From positions 124,001 through 188,000 of the forward strand of contig JAHJKP010000032.1 in assembly GCA_018821985.1 (NCBI GenBank): a DNA stretch of 64,000 bases. Direction: 5' to 3'. Source of the DNA: Pseudomonadota bacterium (GTDB taxonomy: Bacteria; Desulfobacterota; Desulfobulbia; Desulfobulbales; Desulfocapsaceae). Made by a program: the position numbers and the translations under genes. A model generated the notes under the pieces. The model searched no databases and was not told the origin of the DNA. It saw nothing but the letters and a program-made list of their open reading frames with translations. Positions 52,445 through 61,577 of this stretch are shown here, piece by piece; within the stretch, counting starts at the first letter, position 1, and each line of letters opens with the position of its first letter.

Positions 52445-54023
52445 CGCGCATCAGTTTATAGTTCATGGAATCGACAATGGCCTGCCAGGATGCCTCAATG
52501 ATATTCAAGGAAACCCCGACCGTTCCCCACTGCTCATGTTGATCCCTGGACTCAATAAGAACGCGTACCTTGGCCCCGGTTCCATGCTCTCCCGAGAGGA
52601 CCCGCACCTTGTAATCTATGAGTTCAACCTCTTGCAGGCTGGGATAAAAATGAATCAAAGCCTTGCGTAGGGCCCTATCCAGGGCATTAACCGGACCATT
52701 GCCCATGGAGGCGGTATGAACCTCTTCTCCCCCGACTTCAAGGCGAATAGTGGCCTCGGTTTCGGGTGGCTGATCCATGGCACGTTTGCTGTTGATGGCC
52801 CGGAACCCCTTGAGTTGAAAATAATTTCTCTGAGTGCCAAGGGCGCGACGCATGAGCAGCTCGAAAGAGGCCTCGGCACCTTCATATTGAAATCCCTCGT
52901 TCTCGAGCTCTTTCAATTCCCTGACAATCGAGGCGACGATCGGGCTGTCATCCTCGAGATTAATCCCGAATTTTTTGGCCTTGTGTAGGACATTACTCTT
53001 CCCTGACTGATCAGAGATGAGGATGCGCCGGATATTTCCCACCTTTTCCGGCTCGATATGTTCATAGGTCAGCGGATTGCGCTTGACCGCCGAGACATGG
53101 ATACCACCCTTGTGAGCAAAAGCGGAGCGGCCTACATAGGGCTGATATTTGTTCGATGGCAGATTGGCCAGTTCATCAACCAGCCTTGAAGATTCGGTAA
53201 GCTTCCCAACCCTTCTGACGGCCTCACAGTCGCAGTCCATTTTCAGGGCCAGAGCTGGAATAATGGAGGTCAGATTGGCATTTCCGCACCGTTCTCCATA
53301 GCCGTTCATGGTTCCCTGCACCTGACGCACCCCAAGGCTGACTGCCAGAAGCGAATTGGCAACCGCCGTTTCAGAGTCATTATGGGCATGAATGCCAAGC
53401 TCCACCTTCGCCCCTCGCTCCCGGATAAAAGCCTGGACGCGCTCGACAATGGGCTGGACCTCCTGGGGCAGCATGCCGCCGTTGGTGTCACAGAGGATCA
53501 GACGTTCCGCCCCGCCGTCAATGGCCTTGCCGAGGGTGGCCAGGGCATATTCGGCATTTTTCTTGAAGCCGTCAAAAAAATGCTCGGCATCATAAAAGAG
53601 GCTTGCCACCTGGGGTCGCAGATAGCGCAGAGACTCCTCAATGATGAGCAGATTGTCTTCAAGTTTGATGCGCAGGGCGTCAAAGACATGAATATCCCAG
53701 GATTTGCCGAAGATGGTAATGACGGGAGTCCTGGCGGCAATCAAGGCCTGAAGATTGGCGTCTTTGTCAGCCGGATTGGCAAACATCCGAGTGGAGCCGA
53801 AGGCCGACAGCCGGGCATGTTTCATGATGTGCCCATGCATGGTCTGAAAAAACTCCACCGCCTGTGGGTTGGAGCCAGGCCAGCCGCCTTCGATGAAATC
53901 GATGCCAAGTTCATCAAGCTGATGGCTGATTCGAATCTTGTCATTCACCGACAGATTGAAATTTTCGGCCTGGGTACCATCTCGCAAGGTGGTATCATAG
54001 ATCTCTACTTGTTGTCTGGACAT
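52422..54023 (-). CDS. cimA: (R)-citramalate synthase
   Basis: CimA condenses pyruvate and acetyl-CoA to citramalate, a threonine-independent route to isoleucine. The 533-residue protein starts with VEIYDTTLRDGTQAENFNLSVNDK, has IEGGWPGSNP, the catalytic barrel block GIHAHNDSETAVANSL, NGYGERCGNANL, and a C-terminal LeuA-type allosteric domain (about 400-525), which senses the end product. Length and the second GERCGN block distinguish it from 2-isopropylmalate synthase. It precedes the HhH-miaA genes. lysC lies upstream on the same strand at 90 bases. Confidence 0.93.
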   Translation of the reverse strand: MSRQQVEIYDTTLRDGTQAENFNLSVNDKIRISHQLDELGIDFIEGGWPGSNPQAVEFFQTMHGHIMKHARLSAFGSTRMFANPADKDANLQALIAARTPVITIFGKSWDIHVFDALRIKLEDNLLIIEESLRYLRPQVASLFYDAEHFFDGFKKNAEYALATLGKAIDGGAERLILCDTNGGMLPQEVQPIVERVQAFIRERGAKVELGIHAHNDSETAVANSLLAVSLGVRQVQGTMNGYGERCGNANLTSIIPALALKMDCDCEAVRRVGKLTESSRLVDELANLPSNKYQPYVGRSAFAHKGGIHVSAVKRNPLTYEHIEPEKVGNIRRILISDQSGKSNVLHKAKKFGINLEDDSPIVASIVRELKELENEGFQYEGAEASFELLMRRALGTQRNYFQLKGFRAINSKRAMDQPPETEATIRLEVGGEEVHTASMGNGPVNALDRALRKALIHFYPSLQEVELIDYKVRVLSGEHGTGAKVRVLIESRDQHEQWGTVGVSLNIIEASWQAIVDSMNYKLMRDEQRQAK

Positions 54024-54112
54024 ACCTTATTTTCCTGGTTGCAGGTTAACGAGCTGAATCAACTACTACTCATAACTGTTCGATAGAGCGACGTCTTTCT
54101 TTGTTGTCGCTC

Positions 54113-55354
54113 TCACTGCTCTTCAAGGGGAATATTGCTCTTGTCAAGTTCGAAGGCATCATGCAGGGCCCTGACCGCAAGCTCGGTGTATTTCTCTTCA
54201 ATGACGCAGGAAACCTTGATTTCCGAGGTGGAGATCATGGAGATATTGATCCCTTCCTTGGCCAGGACGCTGAACATGGTGGAGGCAATGCCGGAATGAT
54301 TCCGCATCCCGACGCCGACAATGGAGATCTTGGTAATATTGGTATCCCCTTGCACGCTTTCGGCCCCGATCTTTTTAATAAGCTCCTGCAACAGCTTGAG
54401 GGTGCGCTCATAATCGCTGCGGATAACCGTAAAGGTCATATCTGCCTTGCCACGTCCTGCATCCTGATTCTGGATGATCATATCGACAATAATATTTTCA
54501 TCAGAAATCGGGGTGAAGATCTTGGCAGCAATACCTGGTTGATTCGGCACCCCTGAAACCGTGATTCTGGCCTCATTTTTATTATAGGTAACACCAGAGA
54601 CGATCAATCCTTCCATTTGTTTATCCTCCTCAATAACCCAGGTGCCTTCAGTCTCAGTAAACGTAGAGCGAACATGGATTGGAACTTTATAACGTTTGGC
54701 TAAAGTCACAGACCGGATATCAAGGACCTTGGCCCCCAGACTGGCAAGCTCCAGCATTTCATCGTAGGAGATCCGGTCAATTTTTCTGGCCTTGGCGCAT
54801 ATATTCGGATCCGTAGTATAAACACCCTCTACATCGGTATAGATCTCACAAGAATCAGCCTTCAGGGCTGCGGCCAGGGCGACGGCGGTGGTATCGGAGC
54901 CGCCGCGACCCAGCGTGGTGATATCGCCCTTTTCATTGACGCCCTGGAAGCCGGCAATGACAACCACCCTGCCCTGATTCAACTCGGCCAGGATCTTTTC
55001 TGAATCAATGGACTCGATCCGGGCCTTGGTGTGCACCGAATCGGTCTTGATCTTCACCTGATCACCGAGGAATGAGACGGCATCATTCCCGGCCTCTTTC
55101 ACGGCCATGGCAAACAAGGAAACAGTCACCTGCTCACCCGTGGACAGCAGCATATCCATCTCCCGGGTATCAGGCAGCTCCTGCATCTGCGAGGCCAGAT
55201 CGACCAGACGATTGGTCTCACCCGACATGGCTGACAAGACAACCACCATCTGATTGCCTTGGTTCTTATTCTTAAGCACCCGCTCGGCAACTGCTTTTAT
55301 CTTCGCAGGACTCCCCACTGAGGTCCCGCCAAATTTTTGAACGATTAAGGCCAT
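54113..55354 (-). CDS. lysC: aspartate kinase
   Basis: LysC phosphorylates aspartate, the first step to lysine, threonine and methionine. The 413-residue protein begins [14 protein letters not shown], has the nucleotide and aspartate blocks and [11 protein letters not shown]-like [14 protein letters not shown], then two ACT domains from about residue 260 for feedback control. Length fits the monofunctional, alpha-beta type class. GGGAG lies about 12 bases before the ATG. The leader (55355-55512) forms attenuator-like hairpins. A hairpin AGAGCGAC/GTCGCTCT spans its stop (54086-54114). Confidence 0.95.
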   Translation of the reverse strand: MALIVQKFGGTSVGSPAKIKAVAERVLKNKNQGNQMVVVLSAMSGETNRLVDLASQMQELPDTREMDMLLSTGEQVTVSLFAMAVKEAGNDAVSFLGDQVKIKTDSVHTKARIESIDSEKILAELNQGRVVVIAGFQGVNEKGDITTLGRGGSDTTAVALAAALKADSCEIYTDVEGVYTTDPNICAKARKIDRISYDEMLELASLGAKVLDIRSVTLAKRYKVPIHVRSTFTETEGTWVIEEDKQMEGLIVSGVTYNKNEARITVSGVPNQPGIAAKIFTPISDENIIVDMIIQNQDAGRGKADMTFTVIRSDYERTLKLLQELIKKIGAESVQGDTNITKISIVGVGMRNHSGIASTMFSVLAKEGINISMISTSEIKVSCVIEEKYTELAVRALHDAFELDKSNIPLEEQ

Positions 55355-55546
55355 TATCTTTTTCGACTCCCACTTATAGGTAGAACCAATTGAACAACCG
55401 CAAGCAACTCAAAAAACAAAACGGCAGACCACATCCTTGCCTGCCGTCGGAAAAAACCTTTTACCTGGCAGATGAACCACCAGATTTGACCACAAAAGTC
55501 AAAGTTAAAGAAGAAAATATTTTATACGCAAAAAGGAAAAATGCAA
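55355..55546 (-). promoter_or_regulatory. lysC promoter and attenuator-like leader
   Basis: A promoter-like pair, TTGCAT (55546-55541) and TAAAAT (55524-55519), has 16 bases between. The roughly 158-base leader then holds three competing pairings: hairpin CTGGTGG/CTGCCAG at 55465-55483, a possible antiterminator CTGCC (55467-55471) with GGCAG (55441-55445), and a terminator ACGGCAG/CTGCCGT (55421-55447) followed by TTTGTTTTTT. No upstream gene needs this terminator, which supports attenuation. It does not match the lysine riboswitch. Confidence 0.6.
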
Positions 55547-55820
55547 GATCTTTATAGACAGCCTTACACAGCAAGGCATATGGAATGAAACTTTTTGACT
55601 GTGATTCCAATTTTCTTCAACTTGATAATCGTTTCCATTGCGGATGTTTCGATTTTTGCTTGTTGCTTCATGAACCGTTTGGTATCTTTCGTTTTTACAA
55701 ATCCTGACTTTAGTAACAAATTGTTTTCACTATATTAATCGTTGATCTTTTCAGTATCCTTCATTAGTTCATCAAACCTCATAAAAAGCACAACCGTACA
55801 GATAAGGAAACAAAATATTT
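55547..55820. other. intergenic AT-rich region without a gene
   Basis: The AT-rich remainder of the divergent lysC/amidohydrolase gap holds a small hairpin (GCCTT/AAGGC near 55561-55577) and a ribosome site AAGGAAAC before 55821. I see no gene or other clear site. Confidence 0.5.
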
Positions 55821-57020
55821 ATGGGTGAAACACGATTCATAGTGGCGGGACGTTTTATCGACGGCAGCGGCACCGAGGTGCGCAGGAATGTCTTTCTGGA
55901 AATTGCGGACACCATCATTACCGCCATCGGCCCCGCAGCAGACCTTCCCCGCCATGACGGGACTGCAATCGATGACTTCTCGCACTGTGTCATCTTGCCG
56001 GCGCTGGTTGACTGCAGCGTTGCGCTTACACGCTCGCCTTCCGTGGACTGGCAGGTACGCTTAGCCGCCGAAGAGGCCGACTCTGCGAAAAAAACAGCCA
56101 TGGTGGAGCGGCATATCAGCTACTGCCATGCCTATGGGGTGCTGGGAGTAGCCGCAAGCGATGACCTGAGCGGCCTGGTGGAACGGGATCAACAGGGGCT
56201 GGCGCCGGGGAACATCATTGACATTCGCAGCTCCTGCGGTCTTATCCGGAGCAGGCAGGATTGTGACGCCGGCAACTTGGCAGGCACTGATTTTCTCAAG
56301 ATCGATTATTCCGGCAATATCGAAGACGAGGAAGCCCCCTATCTTCGGCTTGACCAAGAAGACCTGCGTCGTATGCTGGAACAGAGAGGTAGAAAAAAGG
56401 CAGTGGTTGTGGCTAATGGCCGGAAACAGGTAGCGGAGGCGCTTGCGGCGGGATGCGATGCCATCGAACAGGGATACGGGATGGGCAAGGACAATCTTCG
56501 GAAAATGGCGGAGAAGGAGGTGCTGTGGATTCCCAGCGTCCTGCGGGCCAAGAATGGTGTTGACGGTGCGGGATCCAGCGGGGATGTATGCTGCCGTTTC
56601 TCCCAGCGCTATGTGGCCCCGGGAAAGCCCAACCCCGGCGCGGAGGCCTATTGGAAAAAGATGCTCGCCGAACAACTGGCGCAACTGCGTCTGGCCAGAG
56701 AATTGGGCGTGAAAACTGCAGTGGGATCCGGTGCCGGCAGTGTCGGCATCCTCCATGGCGAGTCGATGGGCGAGGAGATGAAATTGTTTATCAAGGCCGG
56801 CTATTCACTGGCGGAGACCATCCGCTGCGCCTCGGAAAATGGAGCCGGATTCTTCGGTATGGAGAAGCTGGGAGCGCTTATGGTCGGGCGGAAGGCAACA
56901 TTCCTGATTACCAGGGGCACGGTGCAGCAGCTGCCAAGAAAACTCTCCTATCTGGAAGGCATCTATGTTGACGGCGCACCCAGCGCCACCTATCACAAAA
57001 ATCCTATCAAGACAGTGTGA
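55821..57020 (+). CDS. amidohydrolase-fold protein that lacks the usual metal ligands
   Basis: The 399-residue protein has the outer small domain and barrel of imidazolonepropionase-like amidohydrolases: GRFIDGSG near the start, PALVDCSVAL where the H-x-H motif should be, DFLKIDYSG, VVVANG, AIEQGYG and VGSGAGSVGILHGESM. Each usual ligand is replaced: H-x-H by S66-V-A68, the next histidine by N199, the IEH histidine by Q217, and the TD aspartate by G304. The fold is kept but metal catalysis is unlikely. I would call it a possible pseudoenzyme. It is alone, diverging from lysC. Confidence 0.75.
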   Translation: MGETRFIVAGRFIDGSGTEVRRNVFLEIADTIITAIGPAADLPRHDGTAIDDFSHCVILPALVDCSVALTRSPSVDWQVRLAAEEADSAKKTAMVERHISYCHAYGVLGVAASDDLSGLVERDQQGLAPGNIIDIRSSCGLIRSRQDCDAGNLAGTDFLKIDYSGNIEDEEAPYLRLDQEDLRRMLEQRGRKKAVVVANGRKQVAEALAAGCDAIEQGYGMGKDNLRKMAEKEVLWIPSVLRAKNGVDGAGSSGDVCCRFSQRYVAPGKPNPGAEAYWKKMLAEQLAQLRLARELGVKTAVGSGAGSVGILHGESMGEEMKLFIKAGYSLAETIRCASENGAGFFGMEKLGALMVGRKATFLITRGTVQQLPRKLSYLEGIYVDGAPSATYHKNPIKTV

Positions 57021-57174
57021 GAGGAGCGTTTTGCGCACCGCCTGCAAAAGATAACCGGTCTTGGAATTCTAGCTCATGTCCCCATAATTTCCGACACTTC
57101 TGGCTTCTTCATTGGAGCATGGACATGCTAACTCACTGTAATCAAATATTAATTTTGTCAGTCTTGACCGGCCG

Positions 57175-57801
57175 CTACTTTTTCATTTCTGCCTTTACTT
57201 CCGCAGCGATTCCAGGATAATATTTTTCGAGGCATTGTTCGCAGATGCTATGACTGAATTCGGCCTCTGAATGTTCAGTAATAAATTTTGAAACCTCATT
57301 CCAGTAGCCTTTATCATCGCGGATATTTTTACAATGCATACAGATTGGGATGATACCAGCCAATGTTTTGATCTTGGAGAGTGCTTCTTTGAGGTCATTA
57401 TATAACTCTCGTATTTCCATCAAATCGCGATGCCGTGCCATGGCAATTATTATGGCTCGGTTGACCTCCTCAGCTTTTGGTGGCTTCGTCAAATAGGCCC
57501 CGACTCCTGCCCCGCTTGCTTGTTCCAATAAGTCACTTGATTCATAAGAAGTAAGGATCACTATGGGCGTAGGGCATTTTTTCTGAATAAGCCGGGAGGC
57601 CTCAATTCCGTCCAGTTTAGGCATTTTGACGTCCATGAGAACCACATCAGGTTTCAGGTCACACGTCATCATCAAGGCTTCCTCACCATTGCTGGCCTCT
57701 CCCACGATCTCATAGTTAAATGCTTTGAGAGAGCGCTTTATTTCCTCGTTAACGAGATAGTCATCTTCTGCAATGATGAGACGAACGGGTTGATTAGTCA
57801 C
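57175..57801 (-). CDS. response regulator with C-terminal CxxC...CxxC motif
   Basis: The 208-residue protein has a receiver domain with the acidic pair DD13-14, phosphoacceptor D57 in LMDVKMP, T84 and K106, then a helical link and a C-terminal segment C154-MH-C157 ... C187-EQ-C190 (IPICMHCKNIRDDKGYW and FSHSICEQC), which looks like a metal-binding ribbon. Similar tails recur in regulators of anaerobes. I start at the GTG at 57801 because GGAGG lies 57809-57813; the longer frame overlaps the kinase. It follows the histidine kinase gene at 16 bases, so it is its partner. Confidence 0.88.
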   Translation of the reverse strand: MTNQPVRLIIAEDDYLVNEEIKRSLKAFNYEIVGEASNGEEALMMTCDLKPDVVLMDVKMPKLDGIEASRLIQKKCPTPIVILTSYESSDLLEQASGAGVGAYLTKPPKAEEVNRAIIIAMARHRDLMEIRELYNDLKEALSKIKTLAGIIPICMHCKNIRDDKGYWNEVSKFITEHSEAEFSHSICEQCLEKYYPGIAAEVKAEMKK

Positions 57802-57817
57802 AATTGCACCTCCAGTT

Positions 57818-60800
57818 TTAGATGTTGGCTTTATGCTCAGGGAATGTGATGACAATAACCGCCCCTTCCTGGTTCGATAACCTTACTTCTCCCTGCATGC
57901 TTTTTCGAATGATGCCTCTGATCATATTGATTCCGATGCCCATTCTTGGACTTTTACCCTGCAAAACGGATTCAGAAAATCCAATTCCATCATCTCGATA
58001 CGTAAGATGAACTTCATCGTCCTTCTTTTCAAGGGAGACTGAGATGCTGCCAGCGGCCTCAGCCTGGCACCCATATTTAACAGTGTTGGTGGCTAACTCA
58101 TTTAAAACGAGAGCCAGATGGTGTGCCTGGTCAGCATCAACTTGGACATCCGAGGGAGCCACATCAAGTCTCATTGTTTGAGAGACAGATAAGCTGCTCA
58201 TGGTCCTGCTGATTACTTCATGACATAATTGGCTCAGACGAAGAGGTTTCCATTTGGAAGCAGAAAGCAGAGTGTGAACAATGAGCAGTCCTTCAACACG
58301 ACAGATAACCTCTTTTAATTGAGATGTCTGCTCCACCCCCACCTGTTTTTCAGCCCGATCCTCTTCCAGATGAAGCATGGAGATTATCGCGGTCAGGTTG
58401 TTTTTGACCCGATGGTTGACTTCCTGGAGTAAGGTCTTTTGCTGGAGAGCATAGTCACGTAACTCACCTTCTAATTTTTTCTGTTCAGATATATCGCGAA
58501 TAATTGCAACAAACAGCCCTTCTTCGTCGTTTGCTGCGACGTACTGCAAAAAAACATCAACTGGAATTTTTGTCCCATTCTTATGTTGATGAACAGTCTC
58601 AAATCGCAACGAAGAATGTCTCTTTTCTGTGAGGGATGCCAACATTTCGCGAAAGCATTTCTCTGTAAATCGTGGCTTAATATCCAACGGTGTCATCAAG
58701 TATAATTCTTCTGCCGTGTATCCTACATGATCAATGGCACCCTGATTAACATAAAGAAAATGGAGTGTGTCTGGAGAAAACATAAAGACACAATCGTGGG
58801 CCTGATCAAGAGTATTCTTGAAACGATACAACTGGTTTTCCAATAACTTTCGTTCTGTGATATCACGATTACTCCCCCTGCGGCCAAGGTACTGCTTGTC
58901 ATCCCCATAGACTGACTGGCAGATATGGGAAAGATATTTTACTTCTCCGCTTTTGTTCATTATTCTGAACTCAAACTCGCAGGCCTTGTTTTCATGCGAC
59001 AAGAACATCTCATGATGGTGACAGAATAACTCAAGGTCAGCAGGATGAACAATCTTTTCAAATAATGTGTCATCATGGTAAAAATCTTCGCGGTCATAGC
59101 CGGAGATGTCTTTACAGGAAGGAGAGGTGTAAAGAAGTTTTCCTTCCGGAGAGAGCCAGGTCTCCCAATCGTACGCATAATCGGCAACCAGGCGAAAACG
59201 CTCTTCGCTTTTTCGCAGAGCCTCTGTTATCTGCTTGCGCTCGGTGATGTCATCAATTGCGACAACAACATATTGCCTGCCATCTATTTCAAGGGGTTCT
59301 GCGTTCACGCTCAACCAGAGTTCTCGGGGAGTGCCTTCAATGAGCAGCGTGGGGTTGATCTCGGCCCCGTAAATGCTCTGCCCACTTTTCAATACACTCT
59401 CAATCCCATTCCGTAATGGGCAGACAGGACAGGCGCTGCCAAATCCGCACCCTCTTGGGTCTTCCTGGCTATGGATACATCCAAGACCGCCGCCACTGCG
59501 CTTGCCGATCACCTCACCCGGTTCACGCAGTACCAGATGGGCCACCGTCTTATTCGCCTCTGTAATCACTGTATTTTCATCAAGGAGCAAGAGACCAACA
59601 GGGGCTGCTGCAAAGATCAAGAGAAAATTTTCATGCTCCTTTTTGATGAGTGCCTCTGCGTTCTTCAGATCGGTCAAGTCTCTTCCTATGGCCATTACCA
59701 GCTGTTGCTCACCAAATTGCATGGAACCAAGTGAGACAAGGGCTGGAAAAGGTGTGCCATCACTCTTGCAATGGGTCCACTCAAAGACATCAGCTCCCTC
59801 ACTAAATGCCTTTTGAATATGTTGCATCGCCAGATCATAAGACGCTTCGCCACTGGGTTGATATCTGGGAGATAGCTGGTCAGGAGTCAAGCCCAGGAAT
59901 TTTTCCCGTGTTCCCGTGCCATGCAGTTTGACCGCAGCACTGTTGCAATCTATAAATCTACCGGTTTCCGCATCGAGTATTGATATGGCATCAGCAGATG
60001 AGGCAAAGAGGGTCTTATATTTTTTCTCACTATTCCTCAATGCTTCCTCCACCCGTTTGCGTTCAGCCAAAAGGGAGGCAAGCAACATCATGGGAAAAGA
60101 GATAGCGACCAGAAAGAGTTGCAGTGATAAAACATTATCTGCCGGACTGTTCGCTGTAAAGGGCCCCCGTCCATGAAGAGCATTCCAGATTGTCAGGAGC
60201 GTAACAACAAAGACTGTGCTGGAAATCCCGCGAGGACCAAAACGAATAGCTGCCCAAAGAAACAGCGGCAGAGGAGTATAGAGCAGGGCCGGAAAATTAT
60301 TTGAAGCCCAGGCCTCGGTTCCAACGGTAAGAAAAGTGGCGGCCAACAGGCACAAGGCTAAACCTGATCCTTCAATCAGGCGGGTGAATGAGATCTCCTT
60401 TGCCCAGCCAAGACCGGATAAAATCCAGAGGGTAATCACTGGCGTAAGGGTAAGAATCCCAAGTGCATCCCCAAGAAACCAGACGTGCCAAGTCCGCCAG
60501 TAATTGACTGCAGGTTCAGAAAAGCTTGCACATGCAGCAATAGACGCAGAGACAAGCGGGGCGATTAAAACAGCCCAAAAGAGGAACAACACCATCTCGC
60601 GAAGTCGATCAAATTGACGATGCTTGTCAAAAGTGCGTTTAAGAGTGAGAGCGGCAATAAAAATTTCAATACAGTTGGCCGTATAAAATATAGTTGCTCG
60701 CAGCACCGAGAAATCAGCCTGCAAGGCCGCGGCAAAGTAGCCCGGCGTCATTGCAAGAAAATAGATCCACCAGCGCCTTCGATCGATCAACAACAATACT

Positions 60801-60949
60801 GCGATAACAACCGCGTTGGCTGGCCACAAAGTAGCAATGTAGTCGGGAGGCATGCTCAGGGTCAGCCCAAGTCTCGCTCCTAGATAAAAGGAAATTCCAA
60901 CCAGAACAGCACTCAGTACTGTCCGATTTTTTGAAGATGCCTCGTCCAT
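57818..60949 (-). CDS. MASE1-PAS histidine kinase (HisKA_2/HWE type)
   Basis: The 1043-residue sensor begins with a MASE1 membrane domain of about eight helices (residues about 12-300, GISFYLGARLGL, LWPANAVVIAV), then four PAS domains (about 330-860). The second PAS holds a cysteine cluster (C, then CGFGSACPVC). The kinase core has the HisKA_2-like box LLQEVNHRVKNNLTAII and an ATP-binding domain with LNELATNTVKYG, DDGIGF and GIGINMIRG. It pairs with the receiver gene that follows. I use the ATG at 60949; a TTG lies seven codons upstream. A metal, redox or oxygen signal is likely but unproven. Confidence 0.9.
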   Translation of the reverse strand: MDEASSKNRTVLSAVLVGISFYLGARLGLTLSMPPDYIATLWPANAVVIAVLLLIDRRRWWIYFLAMTPGYFAAALQADFSVLRATIFYTANCIEIFIAALTLKRTFDKHRQFDRLREMVLFLFWAVLIAPLVSASIAACASFSEPAVNYWRTWHVWFLGDALGILTLTPVITLWILSGLGWAKEISFTRLIEGSGLALCLLAATFLTVGTEAWASNNFPALLYTPLPLFLWAAIRFGPRGISSTVFVVTLLTIWNALHGRGPFTANSPADNVLSLQLFLVAISFPMMLLASLLAERKRVEEALRNSEKKYKTLFASSADAISILDAETGRFIDCNSAAVKLHGTGTREKFLGLTPDQLSPRYQPSGEASYDLAMQHIQKAFSEGADVFEWTHCKSDGTPFPALVSLGSMQFGEQQLVMAIGRDLTDLKNAEALIKKEHENFLLIFAAAPVGLLLLDENTVITEANKTVAHLVLREPGEVIGKRSGGGLGCIHSQEDPRGCGFGSACPVCPLRNGIESVLKSGQSIYGAEINPTLLIEGTPRELWLSVNAEPLEIDGRQYVVVAIDDITERKQITEALRKSEERFRLVADYAYDWETWLSPEGKLLYTSPSCKDISGYDREDFYHDDTLFEKIVHPADLELFCHHHEMFLSHENKACEFEFRIMNKSGEVKYLSHICQSVYGDDKQYLGRRGSNRDITERKLLENQLYRFKNTLDQAHDCVFMFSPDTLHFLYVNQGAIDHVGYTAEELYLMTPLDIKPRFTEKCFREMLASLTEKRHSSLRFETVHQHKNGTKIPVDVFLQYVAANDEEGLFVAIIRDISEQKKLEGELRDYALQQKTLLQEVNHRVKNNLTAIISMLHLEEDRAEKQVGVEQTSQLKEVICRVEGLLIVHTLLSASKWKPLRLSQLCHEVISRTMSSLSVSQTMRLDVAPSDVQVDADQAHHLALVLNELATNTVKYGCQAEAAGSISVSLEKKDDEVHLTYRDDGIGFSESVLQGKSPRMGIGINMIRGIIRKSMQGEVRLSNQEGAVIVITFPEHKANI

Positions 60950-61299
60950 ATCTATGATGCTTCCTCTCAACCTCTGCTTGATATGAGGGACTGTCAGGGA
61001 CAGGCCACGTTTTAAACGTCCTGAATCATCATTGTACTATTGTCAATCGTAATAATTTCGACATTTGCTAAAATCGGGAAAAACGATAGCCTTGGGAAGA
61101 CGAACAGCCTGACTCTTATTGCTTTTGCAAGGTTTACTCTGAATACAGGGCATAATGCTTCATCCACAGGATTAAGTGAATGAAATTTCTTCATTATAGC
61201 GGGTTTGTTCTGGATATGTAAACGGAATATACTGAAACGGAATATACTGAGAGCGGGTTCGATTGTTTGATTTCCCGGACCGACCAGGTTTGGAGGTTA
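60950..61299. other. intergenic region before the histidine kinase
   Basis: This 350-base gap lies upstream of the kinase gene. I see no gene. It contains a perfect 15-base tandem duplication, AACGGAATATACTGA, at 61221-61235 and 61236-61250. Confidence 0.6.
61221..61250. repeat. 15-base perfect tandem duplication
   Basis: AACGGAATATACTGA occurs twice end to end, 270-300 bases upstream of the histidine kinase start. It could be a duplicated protein-binding site or simple slippage. Confidence 0.9.
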
Positions 61300-61542
61300 T
61301 TATTTGCCTAATATGGATTTGTTTCTCATCCAGTGATAACGAATACCGCGCATCCAGGCAAAAGTATAAAGGAAACTCAATACAAAAATGCCCCATTGCC
61401 CAGCTATCCATGCCGAGTAAAACCAGAATGGCTGTCCACACAAACCAAAAATGCAGGCCCATTTCCTCCATTCCGCTCGCTCATCCTGACTCAACCAGAT
61501 AGCCGTGGCACCGGTTAAAGCAATTGCTATCTGATCCACCAT
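61300..61542 (-). CDS. small membrane protein of unknown function
   Basis: This 80-residue protein has a hydrophobic N-terminal helix (QIAIALTGATAIWLS) and two later hydrophobic segments (WACIFGLCGQPFWFYSAWIAG, WGIFVLSFLYTFAWM) rich in Trp and Phe. It resembles small membrane proteins found scattered in bacteria and some phages, of unknown function. AGAAGGG lies seven bases before the ATG at 61542; a GTG two codons earlier is the alternative. It is isolated between the kinase region and the U32 gene. Confidence 0.68.
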   Translation of the reverse strand: MVDQIAIALTGATAIWLSQDERAEWRKWACIFGLCGQPFWFYSAWIAGQWGIFVLSFLYTFAWMRGIRYHWMRNKSILGK

Positions 61543-61577
61543 ATTCACACCCTTCTAACCAACTTTTATCGGATAAA

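Noticed and set aside
54086-54114. Hairpin over the lysC stop as a terminator
   Set aside because: It lacks a T run on the reverse strand; it may only protect or couple and is recorded under lysC.
55355-55434. Short frame [11 protein letters not shown]... in the lysC leader on the reverse strand
   Set aside because: It starts inside the terminator hairpin with no ribosome site, is not rich in lysine, and ends at the lysC start by chance.
55355-55546. Lysine riboswitch (L-box) before lysC
   Set aside because: The leader is too short (about 158 bases including the terminator) and I do not see the conserved L-box core; attenuation of another type is a better description.
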